DNA of 64,000 nucleotides from Planctomycetota bacterium. GTDB taxonomy: Bacteria; Planctomycetota; UBA1135; UBA2386. The notes under the pieces are model-generated. The model worked only from the letters and a program-made list of their open reading frames with translations, ran no database searches and was not told the DNA's origin. Every line of letters starts with the position of its first letter. The first letter of the stretch is position 1. The position numbers and the translations under genes were made by a program. The stretch is from NCBI GenBank assembly GCA_016716265.1, contig JADJWQ010000001.1, positions 620,001 to 684,000 on the forward strand, in the 5' to 3' direction. This document shows, one piece after another, positions 44,582-55,200 of the stretch.

Positions 44582-45550
44582 CTACCTGCCGCCCGACCCG
44601 CCGAGGAACCGCAGGTACTCCGAGTCCGCGCCGAGCATCAGGACCGTGCGCTCGCCGAGCGTCTCCTGGTAGCTCTGCAGCGTGCGGAAGAAGCCGTAGA
44701 ACTCCGGATCCGCGCCGAACGCCTCGTTGTAGATGCGCGCCGCCTCTGCGTCACCGCGACCACGCACCTCCTCGGCCTCGCGCTTCGCATTGGAGCGGAC
44801 CTCCGCGAGCTGCCGCGCGGTGTCGCCGCGGATGCGCGACGCCTCGCCCTCGCCCTCCGAGCGGAACTGCTCGGCGATCCGCTGCCGCTCCGAGATCATC
44901 CGCTCGAATACGCGCTGCTGGACCGACGGGATGTAGTTGAGCCGCTTGATGCGCACGTCGTGCAGCTCGATGCCGTACTGCGGCATCGATTGCCGCGCCT
45001 CCGCGAGGATGCTCGCCTCGAGCCGCTCGCGCCCGACCTCGACCCGGCGCGTGAGCTGGTCCTCCTCGCTGGACCGCGGTCCGCGCTCGAGATCGACCTG
45101 CGTGACGTCCCAGGTCGACGAACGCACGATCTCGACGAGGTCGGTGCTCGAGATGTGGTCGCGCACGACCGAGTCGAGGATGTCGTCGAGGCGCGTCACG
45201 GCGCCCCGGACGTCCTTGACGCTCTGCAGGAACTTCAGCGGATCGACGATGCGCCAGCGCGCCATCGCGTCGACCTGGATGAACTCGCGACCCTTGGTCG
45301 GGATCTCGTTCGGCTCGCCGTCCCACTCGAGCAGGCGCCGGTCGAAGAAGCGGACCTCCTGGACGAACGGCGTCTTGAAGTGCAGGCCGGGCTCCGGGAC
45401 GGGGCCGCCGACCGGCTTGCCGAACTGCAGCACGACCGCCTGCTCGTACTGGTTGACCGTGTAGGTCGACGACCACAGCACGATGACTGCGATCACGGCG
45501 ACGACCGCGACCACCACGCGCGTGAAGACGGTACGGATCTCGTTGCTCAT
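44582..45550 (-). CDS. hflC: HflC, band 7/SPFH membrane protein
   Basis: 322 aa, near the usual HflC length. One N-terminal membrane anchor (VVVAVVAVIAVIVLWSS) is followed by the band-7 domain (YEQAVVLQFGKPVGG, then LHFKTPFVQEVRFFDRRLL) and a long charged helical region (AEQFRSEGEGEASRIRGDTA). HflC and HflK form a large ring around the FtsH protease in the inner membrane and modulate its proteolysis. It overlaps hflK by 4 bases (ATGA), so the two are one operon. FtsH itself is not in the window. Confidence 0.93.
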   Translation of the reverse strand: MSNEIRTVFTRVVVAVVAVIAVIVLWSSTYTVNQYEQAVVLQFGKPVGGPVPEPGLHFKTPFVQEVRFFDRRLLEWDGEPNEIPTKGREFIQVDAMARWRIVDPLKFLQSVKDVRGAVTRLDDILDSVVRDHISSTDLVEIVRSSTWDVTQVDLERGPRSSEEDQLTRRVEVGRERLEASILAEARQSMPQYGIELHDVRIKRLNYIPSVQQRVFERMISERQRIAEQFRSEGEGEASRIRGDTARQLAEVRSNAKREAEEVRGRGDAEAARIYNEAFGADPEFYGFFRTLQSYQETLGERTVLMLGADSEYLRFLGGSGGR

Positions 45551-46620
45551 CGCCCGTCACCTCCCTGGCGCGCGCCGGGCAGCGCCGAACCGTCCAGATT
45601 GAGCAGTGGCAGCGGACTCGTCCCGTTGGAGTCCATCACGTAGAGCGAGCGGATCCGCGGCAGCACCGCGTCGACCATCTCCAGGAACAACCGCTGCCGG
45701 GTGATCTCCTCGGCCTTACGGTACTCCTCCAGGAGCGCCACGAACCGGGCCGTCTCGCCGCGCGCCGCATTGACGCGCTCGGTCGCGTAGGCCTCCGCCT
45801 CCGAGACCACCTGCTCGGCCTCGCCCTTGGCCCGGGGCAGCACCTGGTTGCGCTCCTTCTCGGCGAGGTTCACGGCGCGCTCCTTCTGCTGGCGTGCCTC
45901 GTTGACCTCGTTGAACGCGGGCGCCACGACGTCCGGAGGCGTGACGTCCTGCATCTCGACCGCGGTCACCTTGACGCCGATGCGGTAGCCGCGATCGGCG
46001 GGGTCGGCGGGATCGCCACGCAGGATGCGGTTCATCTCCTCCTTGACCGCCGCCGCGATCGCCGGTCGCCCGACCGTCAACACATCGCTGCCGATCCGAT
46101 TGCCGACGACCCGCCGCATCACCGACTCGGACACGTCGCGGATCGTCTGCGTGGGATCGTTGACCTGGAACAGGTAGTCCTCGGGCTCGGCGATCTGGTA
46201 CTGGACGACCCACTCGACGTTGATGACGTTCAGGTCACCGGTCAGCATCAGCGCCTCGTCCTGCCCGACGCGACCGCGCGCGTAGCGGTTCGCGGATCCG
46301 GGCCGGATCTCGGGATCGGTGCGGAAGCCGAATTCCTCTTTCAGCACCCGTTCGGTCGGCACGAAGTGCACGACGTCGATCCCGAACGGCAGCTTGAAAT
46401 GCAGGCCGGGCTCCTGCACCGCGTGCACGGCGCCGAAGCGGGTGACGACCGCCTTGCCCTCGGGCGCCACCGTGTAGTAGGCGGACAGCACACCGATCAG
46501 CGCGACCAGCAGCGCGATGGCGGTCAGGATCAGCCGTCCGCTCGGCTTGCCGATCGATCGTCCCTTGCCCACCGACCGGAGCCTGCGCTCCCACTCCGAG
46601 AAGTCATCGGGGATCTTCAT
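45547..46620 (-). CDS. hflK: HflK, band 7/SPFH membrane protein
   Basis: 357 aa. An N-terminal cytoplasmic stretch precedes a membrane segment (LILTAIALLVALIGVLSAYY). The SPFH domain follows (PEGKAVVTRFGAVHAVQEPG, LHFKLPFGIDVVHFV, DLNVINVEWVVQYQIAEP), then a coiled-coil helix (QKERAVNLAEKERNQ). The order hflK then hflC and their overlap match the usual operon. The N-terminal region before the membrane is shorter and less Gly-rich than in Escherichia coli HflK. Confidence 0.93.
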   Translation of the reverse strand: MKIPDDFSEWERRLRSVGKGRSIGKPSGRLILTAIALLVALIGVLSAYYTVAPEGKAVVTRFGAVHAVQEPGLHFKLPFGIDVVHFVPTERVLKEEFGFRTDPEIRPGSANRYARGRVGQDEALMLTGDLNVINVEWVVQYQIAEPEDYLFQVNDPTQTIRDVSESVMRRVVGNRIGSDVLTVGRPAIAAAVKEEMNRILRGDPADPADRGYRIGVKVTAVEMQDVTPPDVVAPAFNEVNEARQQKERAVNLAEKERNQVLPRAKGEAEQVVSEAEAYATERVNAARGETARFVALLEEYRKAEEITRQRLFLEMVDAVLPRIRSLYVMDSNGTSPLPLLNLDGSALPGARQGGDGR

Positions 46621-46687
46621 GGACCCCAGGCTTCCGCTCCGCGCAGCGTCGATTCAAGAGTTTCCCGCCAGATGCGGGAGCGACGGC

Positions 46688-47458
46688 TCACCGCACCGCT
46701 GGCGACCGGCCGATCCGCGCGTGGACGTCGTCCGGAGCGCGCACCAGCAGATAGCCGGTCTCGGTCACGTCGATCGTCGCGTCGCCCTCCGGCTCCCACA
46801 GCTCGGGTCCGGTCGCGTCCTTGATGATCGCGATCAGCGCGTCGGGGTCGAGCGCTCGCGTCGGCTCGTCGAGTTCGCCACCGCTGCGCCGCGCGTACTC
46901 CGCGTCGCCGCTCGGGATCGACCGGATCGTCGGTGCCACGAAGCCCGGGTGCGCGGCGAGCAGGTCGCGCACGTCGTACACGTGGAGCCGCGACGCGCTG
47001 CGCAGTTCGTCGCGGGTTCCGACGTGCAGCAGGCCGTCGCGTTCGGCCACGCGGAGCGCGCCCGAGCCGCCGACCATCAGCTCCAGCGCGCGCCGCACGG
47101 ACAGCGGGACGTCGAGGTCGAACGTCACGCGGAGATCGCCGCTCGAGATCGCCTCGCGCGCCGCCGGCGTGACGATCACCGGCACGCCGCCGACCACCTG
47201 CAGGCGGCGCAGCGCCTCGTCCAGCGGCTCGTCTTCGAAGCGCAGCCCGCGGACGGTGCGCGGCGCCGGCGCGACCGCGACATCCCGCGCGATCGGGTGC
47301 GGCACCGGCTCCCGCGCGCTGGCGTCCACTCCCCCGTGGCGCGGCCAGGCGGGGATCGCGTCGAACGGCAGCCGGTCGACCGGGCGCGGCGGCGGAGCCG
47401 AGCAGGCACACAGGCAGAGCGCGATCCAGGACGCGGACACGGACTTCGGCAGGCGCAT
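46688..47458 (-). CDS. Lipoprotein with STN-like domain
   Basis: 256 aa with a lipobox ending LCAC after MRLPKSVSASWIALC. Residues about 65-140 resemble the secretin/TonB N-terminal short (STN) domain: GLRFEDEPLDEALRRLQVVG, then VTFDLDVPLSVRRALELMVG and ALRVAERDGLLHVGTRDEL. The end (about 195-256) repeats an IIKDATGPELWEPEGDATID-type strand-helix unit like those in secretin-associated planctomycete proteins. It ends about 67 bases upstream of hflK on the same strand, and a coupled role is not obvious. Confidence 0.68.
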   Translation of the reverse strand: MRLPKSVSASWIALCLCACSAPPPRPVDRLPFDAIPAWPRHGGVDASAREPVPHPIARDVAVAPAPRTVRGLRFEDEPLDEALRRLQVVGGVPVIVTPAAREAISSGDLRVTFDLDVPLSVRRALELMVGGSGALRVAERDGLLHVGTRDELRSASRLHVYDVRDLLAAHPGFVAPTIRSIPSGDAEYARRSGGELDEPTRALDPDALIAIIKDATGPELWEPEGDATIDVTETGYLLVRAPDDVHARIGRSPAVR

Positions 47459-47640
47459 GACGGAACCTCTTCCTCGACGAGGACGGCGGGCGCGGTGCCG
47501 GGGGCGGTAGCAGCGCGACTGTAGACCACCGCGACGACGCGCCGCCGGTGAAAAGCGCCCGCACCGCGGCGACTCCCGTGGGGGCGAGTGCGGCGAGCGG
47601 GCATGATCTCCCGAGCAGCCGGCACCCTCCCTGCACCGTC

Positions 47641-50600
47641 ATGACCGCGAGCCGCGGCCTCCGCATCGTCCTGTCGTCCCGCCTCGAGCGCCTGCTCGAC
47701 GACCTCGCGGAGCAGCTCCGCGCGGAGCGGCGGGATCCTGCGCGCGACGCGTTCACGGCCGACGTCTGCGTCGTGCCGAGCCAGGGACTGCGCCGCTGGG
47801 TCACGCTCGGCCTCGCCGATCGCTGTGGGATCACCGCGGGCATCGACATGCCGTTCCTGCTGCCGTTCCTCGACCGCCTGCAGGATCGCGCGCTCGGTGC
47901 ACGCGTCACGGCGAGCGCCGGGCTCGCGGACGACCTCGATCCGGACGTGCTGCACTGGCGGGTGTTCGCCGCACTGCGCAGCGCCGCGGAGGGAACCGCC
48001 CCGGCGTCGTTCGCGCCGTTGTGCGACTACCTGCGCGGCGACGCCGGCGACCAGATCCGCCGGGCGCAGCTCGCCGCGCGCATCGCGGATCGGTTCCTCG
48101 AGTACCGGCTGTATCGCCCCGCCGAGCTCGCCGCGTTCGAGACCGATCGACCGCTGCCGGACCCGGTGACGCGCGACGCACTCGGCCCCCACGAGGCGTG
48201 GCAACGCGCGCTGTGGCGCGGACTCGCCGGGCGCGACGGTCCGGGCACACGGCACGCGCGGTTGCTCGAGGCGCTGACCGACCCGCGCCAGGACCTCGAG
48301 GTGGGGTCGCCCGTGCACGTGTTCGGCTTCGGCACGCTGTCCCCGCCGGCGCTCGAGGCGCTCGCCGCGCTCGCGCAGCGGACGCCGGTCACGCTGCACG
48401 TCGTCGTGCCGACGGCCCACCATTGGGACGACCTCCGCACGCGCGACACCGCGACGGACGACGGCGAGAGCGAGCACGGACTGCTGGCGAGCCTCGGCGG
48501 CCCGGCGCGCGACACACTGACCGCGCTGGCCGAGCTCGAGGACCGCGCGCGCGCCGACTTCCCGGTGACGATCGACACGTTGGACGACGACGACCTCGGC
48601 TGGGAACCGCCCGCGGGGCTCGAGCGCGGCACGCTGCTGCACGCACTGCAGCACGACCTGCGCCGCGCGCTCGCGCGCCGCGCGCGCGCCGCCGACGGCG
48701 CGCCGCGGCCCGACGACGACCGACTCGCCGCCGAGGCGTTCCGCGACGACCACTCGGTCGAGGTGCACTGCTGCCACGGACCGCTGCGGGAGCTGGAGAT
48801 CATCCGCGACCGGCTGCTCGCCGCGTTCGCGGCCGATCCGACGCTGCGCCCCGACGACGTCGTCGTGTTGGTACCCGATGTCGCGACGCACGCACCGTTC
48901 GCCGAGGCGGCGTTCGGAGCGCTGCGCGACGCCCACGGCGAGCCGCTGCTGCCCTACCGGATCGCCGACCGCACGACGGTCCGCAGCGACGAGTGTGCGG
49001 CGGCGTTCGCACGGATCCTCGCGCTGGTCGGCGGGCGCTACAGCGCGGCCGAGGTCGCCGATCTGCTCGAGCTCGCGCCGGTCCGCGATCGATTCGGCAT
49101 CGCGGCCGAGGAGGTCGAGGACGTACGCGAGCTGATCCGCCGCGGCGGGATCGCGTGGGGCATCGACGGCGCGGACCGCGAACGCCGCTTCGCACTCCCG
49201 GCGATCGCCGCGGGCACCTGGGCCACCGGGCTCGACCGGCTGTTGCTCGGCTATGCGATCGGCGCGCGCAGTGCCGCCGACGACGGCGATCCGGACGACG
49301 ACCGCGAGGAGCTCGCCGGCCCCGCTGCGCTCGGCGGCGCGACCCCTCCGCCGGCGGCCGGACCGCGGGCCGCGCTCGTGCCGCTGCCAGGCGACGCACT
49401 CCTGCCCGCCGCCGACGTGACGACCGCACGCGCCGAGCTGCTCGGACGCTTGGGGCTGTTCCAGGCCGAGTTGCTCGGCGCACTCGCGGCGCTCGACGGC
49501 GCTCGTCCGCTCGCGGAGCACATCGCTGCGCTGCGCGCCGCCGTCGATCGGCTGCTGGCCAGCGACGGCCCGCACCGCGACGGCGTCGCTCGCCTGCGCG
49601 ACCACCTCGCGCGATGGGGCGACATCGCGGCAGCCACCGGCGGCGACGAGCGCATCGCGCTGCCGGCCGTACGCACGTTCGTGCTGGCGGAGCTCGAGAG
49701 GCAGGGTGGGCTCACCGCCGCCGACTTCCCCACCGGCCGCATCGCGATCTGCGCGCTGCGCCCGCTGCGCACGGTGCCGTTCCGCATCGTCTGCATCGCC
49801 GGCCTCGACGACGGTGCCTTCCCACGCAGCGACCGCGAGCTGCCGTTCGACCTGATCGCGGCCCGACGCCGCCGGGGCGATCGCTCGACGCGCGCCGACG
49901 ACCGGCTGCTGTTCTTGGAGACGCTGCTCGCGGCGCGCGAGCGGCTGATCGTCACCTACACGGGCCGCTCGGCGCGCGACGACAGCGAGCTGGCGCCGTC
50001 GAGCTGTCTCGCCGAGCTGCTCGACCAGATCGATCGCACACTGCGCTGCGCGGAGCCCGGCACGGCAGCGCGCGAGCGCGTGGTCGTGCGCGCACCGTTG
50101 CAACCCTTCGACCCGCGCCACTTCGACGGCTCGGAGCCGCGCCTGGCCGGCTTCTCGCCGTCCGACTTCGACGCCGCGCGCGAGCTGGGCCGCGATCGCG
50201 GCGTCCCTCCCGTCGCTCCGCCCGCACCGCGCGCTGCCCCGCCCGGAGCGCAGCCGCGCGAGATCCCGCTCGATACTCTGGCGACGTTCTGGACCGCCCC
50301 GGCACGACGCTTCGTCCGCGACGTCCTGCAGGCGCGCCTGGCGACGCGCGAGAGCGCCGGCGTCCTGGAGCGCAGCGAGCCGCTCACGCTCGACGGGCTG
50401 GAGCGATTCCGTGCGCGCGCGCAGCTGCTCCGGCCGGGTCCCGATCCGGACGCCGAGGCCGAGGTCCCCGCTCTCGTCCAGGACGGCCTGCTCCCGCCGG
50501 GCGCGCTCGCGCAGCCCTGGTTCACCGCGATCGACGCCGAGCTCCGCGACTGGCGGGCGCAGCTGCCCACCGGCGCGAGCTACCGCACCGTTCCGATCGA

Positions 50601-51189
50601 CCTCGTGGTCGACCTGCCGGACCCGGGCGGGCAGCCCGTCCGCGTGACGGGGGAAGTCGGCGGCGTCTGCGAGCACGGCCTGGTCGCCGCCCGCCCCGCG
50701 AAGCTCCGCCACGACCTCGCGATCGGCGCCTTCGTCCAGCACGTCGCGCTCACGCTCGCGGAGCTCGCGGCCGGGCGACCGGCCCGGTCGACGTGGCTCG
50801 TCGGCATCGATCTCTGCTGGGAGCTGCAGCCGCTCGATCCCGACGCCGCCCGCCGCACGCTGGTCGATCTCGTCGCCGGCTACCTGTGCGGCGAGGTCGG
50901 TCCACTACCGTTCCTGCCCGCCGACGCCCTCGAGGTCGCGCGATCCGACGATCTGGGCGCGGCGCTCGTCGGATTGCGCCGGCATTGGCTGCGCGGCGCG
51001 TACGGCGGACCCGACGGGTATGCCACGGCGCGAGCGACGGACCTTCGCCTCGCGTTCCGGCACGCACCGCCGTTCGACGCCGATCCCGAAGGGTTCGCGT
51101 ATTGGACCACGAGTATCGCAGCACCGCTCGTCGAGATCCTCGACGAGAAGGCCACGGCACCGTGGCACGCCACCGATCCCGCGACGTGA
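47641..51189 (+). CDS. recC: Exodeoxyribonuclease V subunit gamma (RecC)
   Basis: 1182 aa, about the usual RecC length. RecC holds the complex together, splits the DNA strands and recognises Chi. Features include an inactive-helicase N-terminal domain (CVVPSQGLRRWVTLGLADRC, GITAGIDMPFLLPFLDRL), VHVFGFGTLSPPALEALAAL, the segment VPFRIVCIAGLDDGAFPRSD, and LLFLETLLAARERLIVTYTG. The C-terminus ends in an inactive-nuclease-like domain. The ATG at 47641 follows a spacer divergent from the lipoprotein gene. The order recC-recB-recD is kept, but about 1.1 kb of other sequence separates recC from recB. Confidence 0.9.
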   Translation: MTASRGLRIVLSSRLERLLDDLAEQLRAERRDPARDAFTADVCVVPSQGLRRWVTLGLADRCGITAGIDMPFLLPFLDRLQDRALGARVTASAGLADDLDPDVLHWRVFAALRSAAEGTAPASFAPLCDYLRGDAGDQIRRAQLAARIADRFLEYRLYRPAELAAFETDRPLPDPVTRDALGPHEAWQRALWRGLAGRDGPGTRHARLLEALTDPRQDLEVGSPVHVFGFGTLSPPALEALAALAQRTPVTLHVVVPTAHHWDDLRTRDTATDDGESEHGLLASLGGPARDTLTALAELEDRARADFPVTIDTLDDDDLGWEPPAGLERGTLLHALQHDLRRALARRARAADGAPRPDDDRLAAEAFRDDHSVEVHCCHGPLRELEIIRDRLLAAFAADPTLRPDDVVVLVPDVATHAPFAEAAFGALRDAHGEPLLPYRIADRTTVRSDECAAAFARILALVGGRYSAAEVADLLELAPVRDRFGIAAEEVEDVRELIRRGGIAWGIDGADRERRFALPAIAAGTWATGLDRLLLGYAIGARSAADDGDPDDDREELAGPAALGGATPPPAAGPRAALVPLPGDALLPAADVTTARAELLGRLGLFQAELLGALAALDGARPLAEHIAALRAAVDRLLASDGPHRDGVARLRDHLARWGDIAAATGGDERIALPAVRTFVLAELERQGGLTAADFPTGRIAICALRPLRTVPFRIVCIAGLDDGAFPRSDRELPFDLIAARRRRGDRSTRADDRLLFLETLLAARERLIVTYTGRSARDDSELAPSSCLAELLDQIDRTLRCAEPGTAARERVVVRAPLQPFDPRHFDGSEPRLAGFSPSDFDAARELGRDRGVPPVAPPAPRAAPPGAQPREIPLDTLATFWTAPARRFVRDVLQARLATRESAGVLERSEPLTLDGLERFRARAQLLRPGPDPDAEAEVPALVQDGLLPPGALAQPWFTAIDAELRDWRAQLPTGASYRTVPIDLVVDLPDPGGQPVRVTGEVGGVCEHGLVAARPAKLRHDLAIGAFVQHVALTLAELAAGRPARSTWLVGIDLCWELQPLDPDAARRTLVDLVAGYLCGEVGPLPFLPADALEVARSDDLGAALVGLRRHWLRGAYGGPDGYATARATDLRLAFRHAPPFDADPEGFAYWTTSIAAPLVEILDEKATAPWHATDPAT

Positions 51190-51208
51190 AGCGCTGGCCA
51201 GTGTGCGG

Positions 51209-51520
51209 TCACCCGGCAGCGGCAGACCGAACACCAGCACCCAGTCGGCGCGCCGATCGGGGCTGCGCGCCCGTCGCCACAGCGACGCGACGCTGCCACG
51301 CGACGCCGGGCAGGGCGAGCAGCGCGAGTACCAGGTCGACATGCAGGAGCTGGCTGATCAGCAGGACCTGGAGGTCGAGACCCGCGGTGTCCCGCACGGC
51401 GGCGAGCCGTCGGAGCAGCTCCCGGACGTTGCCGGCCTCGCGCCAGGTCGGCACGACGATCGAGACCCCGTTCGTGCCGGGCCGGGAGAGGCCTCGCCGA
51501 GGAGCCTCGTCATCGACCAT
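51209..51520 (-). pseudogene. Remnant of a family 2 glycosyltransferase gene
   Basis: From an ATG at 51520 the frame reads MVDDEAPRRGLSRPGTNG, then VSIVVPTWREAGNVRELLRR, which is the N-terminal strand and helix of a GT2 (dolichyl-phosphate mannosyltransferase-like) enzyme, continuing to LDLQVLLI. It then jumps into a hydrophobic stretch (SQLLHVDLVLALLALPGV), as if the central catalytic domain with its DxD was deleted and a membrane-anchor end remained. About 103 codons are open, against 230-350 normally. It lies antisense just after recC. Confidence 0.7.
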
Positions 51521-51631
51521 CCGACCGAAGGGCGCCGACGCGCATCGGGGACGCGACCCGCTCGCGATCGCCGGCAGCGTCCCGATCCGACCCCAGCGCC
51601 GCCTGGAGCGCTCCGGCCGGCGCACAGGCCG

Positions 51632-52054
51632 TCAGCCGATCCGCGTACCGGCCTGGAAGTAGATCTCGACGGAGATCGCGCCGTGCTGCGCCTGCAACGC
51701 GACCGCGCGCGACTTGTTGCCCTGGTTCCACGCGGTCTGCGCCTGAGCGCACAACGCACGCAGGCCGAGGCCGGCGCAATTCGGGCGCTCGACGGTGTCG
51801 GCCCAGCCGGCACCGTTGAGATAGGTGTCGATGTTGCTGCCGGCCGTCGTCGGCTGGAACTGCAGATAGACGTGCGGCGGCAGGTTGTCGCGGTTGGGGA
51901 TGTTCTGGCCGGCGAGCGCGGCCTTCAGCGCCGCCTCCGAGTTCGGCGTCCAGCCGACGTTGGCGTGCTGGACGGCGCTGATGGTGCCGCCCTTGGTCTT
52001 CGCGACCGTGACGTCGCTGGTCGTGATGCTGCGCAGGATGAAGTGTCCGGCCAT
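51632..52054 (-). CDS. Small hypothetical protein
   Basis: 140 aa from an ATG at 52054, with no signal peptide. It is rich in Ala, Asn and Gln and has a mixed alpha/beta look: FILRSITTSDVTVAKTKGG, NSEAALKAALAGQNI, HVYLQFQPTTAGSNIDTYLN and ISVEIYFQAGTRIG. The frame opens further upstream, but that part looks like shadow sequence. The family is unknown to me. It lies between recC and recB on the opposite strand; composition and codon use look like a real gene rather than a shadow of its neighbours, since neither neighbour overlaps it. Confidence 0.6.
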   Translation of the reverse strand: MAGHFILRSITTSDVTVAKTKGGTISAVQHANVGWTPNSEAALKAALAGQNIPNRDNLPPHVYLQFQPTTAGSNIDTYLNGAGWADTVERPNCAGLGLRALCAQAQTAWNQGNKSRAVALQAQHGAISVEIYFQAGTRIG

Positions 52055-52278
52055 GGTCGTGCGGAGAGTCGTCGGGCGAGCGGACGCCACCGGGGCGGAC
52101 CGCCATGGGCGCGCGAGCATACCGGCCGACGGAGCTCGCAGCGGCCGGCCGGTCACGGCCGCCTGGACCGGACCGACGGGGCGAGGATCCGCGGCGCACC
52201 GAGCGACGCGCCCTGGACCACGCCCGGCGGGCGCGTAGCCTGTCGGCGACCGCGCGCCCGCGGTCGTGCGAGCGCCAG

Positions 52279-55200
52279 ATGACGACCCCGCCCGCCTTCG
52301 ACGTCGCGACCACGCCCCTGCCGGCGGGCCGCGCGCTGATCGAGGCGAGCGCCGGCACCGGCAAGACCTACACGATCGCCGGGCTGTTCGTGCGCCTCGT
52401 CGCCGAGCAGGGTGTGAAGGTCTCGCGCATCCTCGTCGTGACCTTCACCGAGGCCGCGACGGCCGAGCTGAAGATGCGCATCCGCACCGCGCTGGGCGCG
52501 GCGCTGGCGGCGTGCGAGGCGGCGGACGGGCCGGACGCCGAGCCCGACGATCCCCTGCTGCGATCGTTGCGCAGCGGAGACCGTCGATCGCACGCGCAGC
52601 GGCTGCGGGCGGCATTGCGCGGCTTCGACGAGGCGAGCGTCGCGACGATCCACGGCTTCTGCAAGCGCGTGCTCGATCGCGCTGCGTTGCAGTCGGGCGC
52701 ACCGTTCCAGGTGGAGTTCGTCACCGACGACGAGCCGCTGCTGCGCGGCGCGGTCGAGGATTTCTGGCGGCGCACGTTCGTCGGCGGCCCGCCCGAGCTC
52801 GCCAAATGGGCGGTGGCAGCCGAGCTGACGCCAAACGCGCTGCTATCGCTCTACCGCGAGCTGCGCCGCGACGCCGACGCGCGGATCGAGCCCGCGGCAC
52901 CGGACCTCGCGACCGCCGTCGCGGCGCTCACACAGACCACTCCGGCCGTCGGGTCGACATTCGATCGCGCACGGCTCGAGCGCCTGCTGGCGGAGGTCCG
53001 CTGGAACAAGGACGGCGTGCTGGAGCACCGTGACACCGGCGCGATCCTCGACGAGGTATCGAGCCTGCTGGCCGCCGGACGGCTCACCGCCGTCGCCGAA
53101 GCGATGTCCGCGCCGGCGCTCGAGCGCGTGATCTCGAAGCGTGGCAAGGCCGGCAACATCGCAGTGGCCGCACTCGCCGAGGAGCCATTCTGCGTGGCCT
53201 GCACCCAGGCGGTCGCGGCGCGCGACGCATTGCACGGCGCAGTGCGTCGCGCGTTGCTGGAGTCGGTCGACGTCGACTTCGCGCTCGCGAAGGAGCGGGC
53301 GACGGTGCTCACCTTCGACGACCTGCTCCGCCGCCTGCGCAGCGCGCTCGACGACGGCCCGCGCGGCGAGCGACTCGCAGCCACGTTGCGGTCGCAGTAC
53401 GAGGCCGTCCTCGTCGACGAGTTCCAGGACACCGACCCGATCCAATGGGGGATCTTCGAGCGCGCGTTCGGTGCCGGCCGGCTGTATCTGATCGGCGACC
53501 CCAAGCAGGCCATCTACGCATTCCGCGGCGCCGACCTGCACACCTACCTGCGCGCGCGCGACACCGCCACCGACCGCTTCACGCTCGACGCGAACTACCG
53601 TAGCCGACCCGGGCTGCTCGATGCCCTCAACGTGCTGTTCGGGCAACCGCGACCGTTCCTGGCCGACGGGCTCGGCTACCACGCGGTGCGCGCCGGCCTC
53701 GGCGACCGGGCCGACCGGCTGCGCGACGAGCGCCCGGGGTCGGTGCACTTCCTGTGCGTCCAGCCGCGGGACGCGGACGTCGGCCGCACCAGGGACGGGC
53801 GCCCCAAGCCACCGCCGATCGATGCCGTGCGCGACGCGATCGTCCGCACGATCGTCACCGAGATCCAGCGCCTGCTCGCGCACGCGCGCCTGCGCACGCG
53901 CGACGGCGAAGGTGAGCAGCCGCTGCGCGCCGGCGACATCGGCATCCTGACGCGTACCAACGCGCAAGCCGCGGAGCTGCGCGACGCGCTCGCGGCGGTC
54001 GGCATCGGCGCCGCGGTCGGCAAGGGCCGCGAGGTGTTCCAGACCGACGAGATGGAGGAGCTCGTCCGCGTGGCGGCGGCGATCGCGGCACCGCGCGACC
54101 GCCTCGCGCAGCGCGCCGCGTACACCACGCTGATCTGGGGCGACGACCTCGCCGCGCTGCGTCGGCTCGACGCTGCCGACGGCGAGCTCGACGAGCGCAT
54201 CGCGTTCCTCGACGATTGCCGGCGCGCGTGGCTGCGGCACGGCTTCGTGCGCGCAGCAGGACTGGTGTTCGACCGCTGCGGAACCCGTGCCCGCCTCGCG
54301 GGCCTGCAGGGTGGCGCACGCCGTCTGACGAACCTTCTGCACGCGGTCGAGCTGCTGCACCGGCTCGGCGAGGAGCGGGATCTGTCACCGGCCGCCCTGG
54401 TCGCCGCGGCTGCGGATCTCGAGGAGCAGCGGGGCTTGGACTCGAGCGAGCGCGAGCTGCGGCTCGATACCGACCGCGATGCGGTGCAGATCGTCACCGT
54501 GCACCGGGCGAAGGGGCTCCAGTACCCGGTCGTGTTCTGTCCGTACCTGTGGGAGGGCTCGGACCCGCCCCGCAACAAGTTCGTTGTCTTCCGCTGGCAC
54601 GACGACGACGGCACGCTGCGCGTGTTCGTGAAGGAGCCGGGTGTCGATACCGGCGCATTACAGAGCGCGACCGAGCTGCACCGGCTCGAGCGGTTCGAGG
54701 AGCGATTGCGCCTCGCCTACGTCGCCCTGACGCGCGCCGAGCAACGCGTCTACGTCGCGATCGGTGCGGCGAGGGGCTCGGAGGACAGCGCGCTCGCATG
54801 GCTGCTGCGGCCCCCCGGCGAGGCCGCAGCCGGGCGCTCCGAGCTCACGAAGCAGGCGGCGGACCAATGGGACCGGCACCGCTCGCCCGTGCAATGCGTC
54901 CGTGCGCTGCTCGAGCGCGCCGGGGACGCCGCCGGCGCATTCTCGCTGCGGGAGGTGACGATGCCCGTCGAAGCGGCGGCACCGCGCGCGGCGGGCGCGA
55001 CGCCCGGTGCCGAGCGCTGGCGCCTGCAGGCGGCTCCCGCGGCGGCCGCGCGGCTCGCGCCGTGGCGGCTGACGAGCTTCAGCGGCATGCTCCGCGGCGC
55101 GCAGGACGCCACGCGCGTCGTCGACCACGACGACCCGGCCGCGCCTACGCCGGCCGAGGTGACGCCCCTCGGTCCGGCCGGGGGCATGCTCGCCTTCGCG

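Noticed and set aside
47176..50742. 1188-codon minus-strand open frame
   Set aside because: Antisense to recC, whose motifs are clear. No domain in the shadow.
48021..51662. 1213-codon plus-strand open frame overlapping recC
   Set aside because: Out of frame with recC and dominated by Arg/Ala/Pro; a third-position GC artefact.
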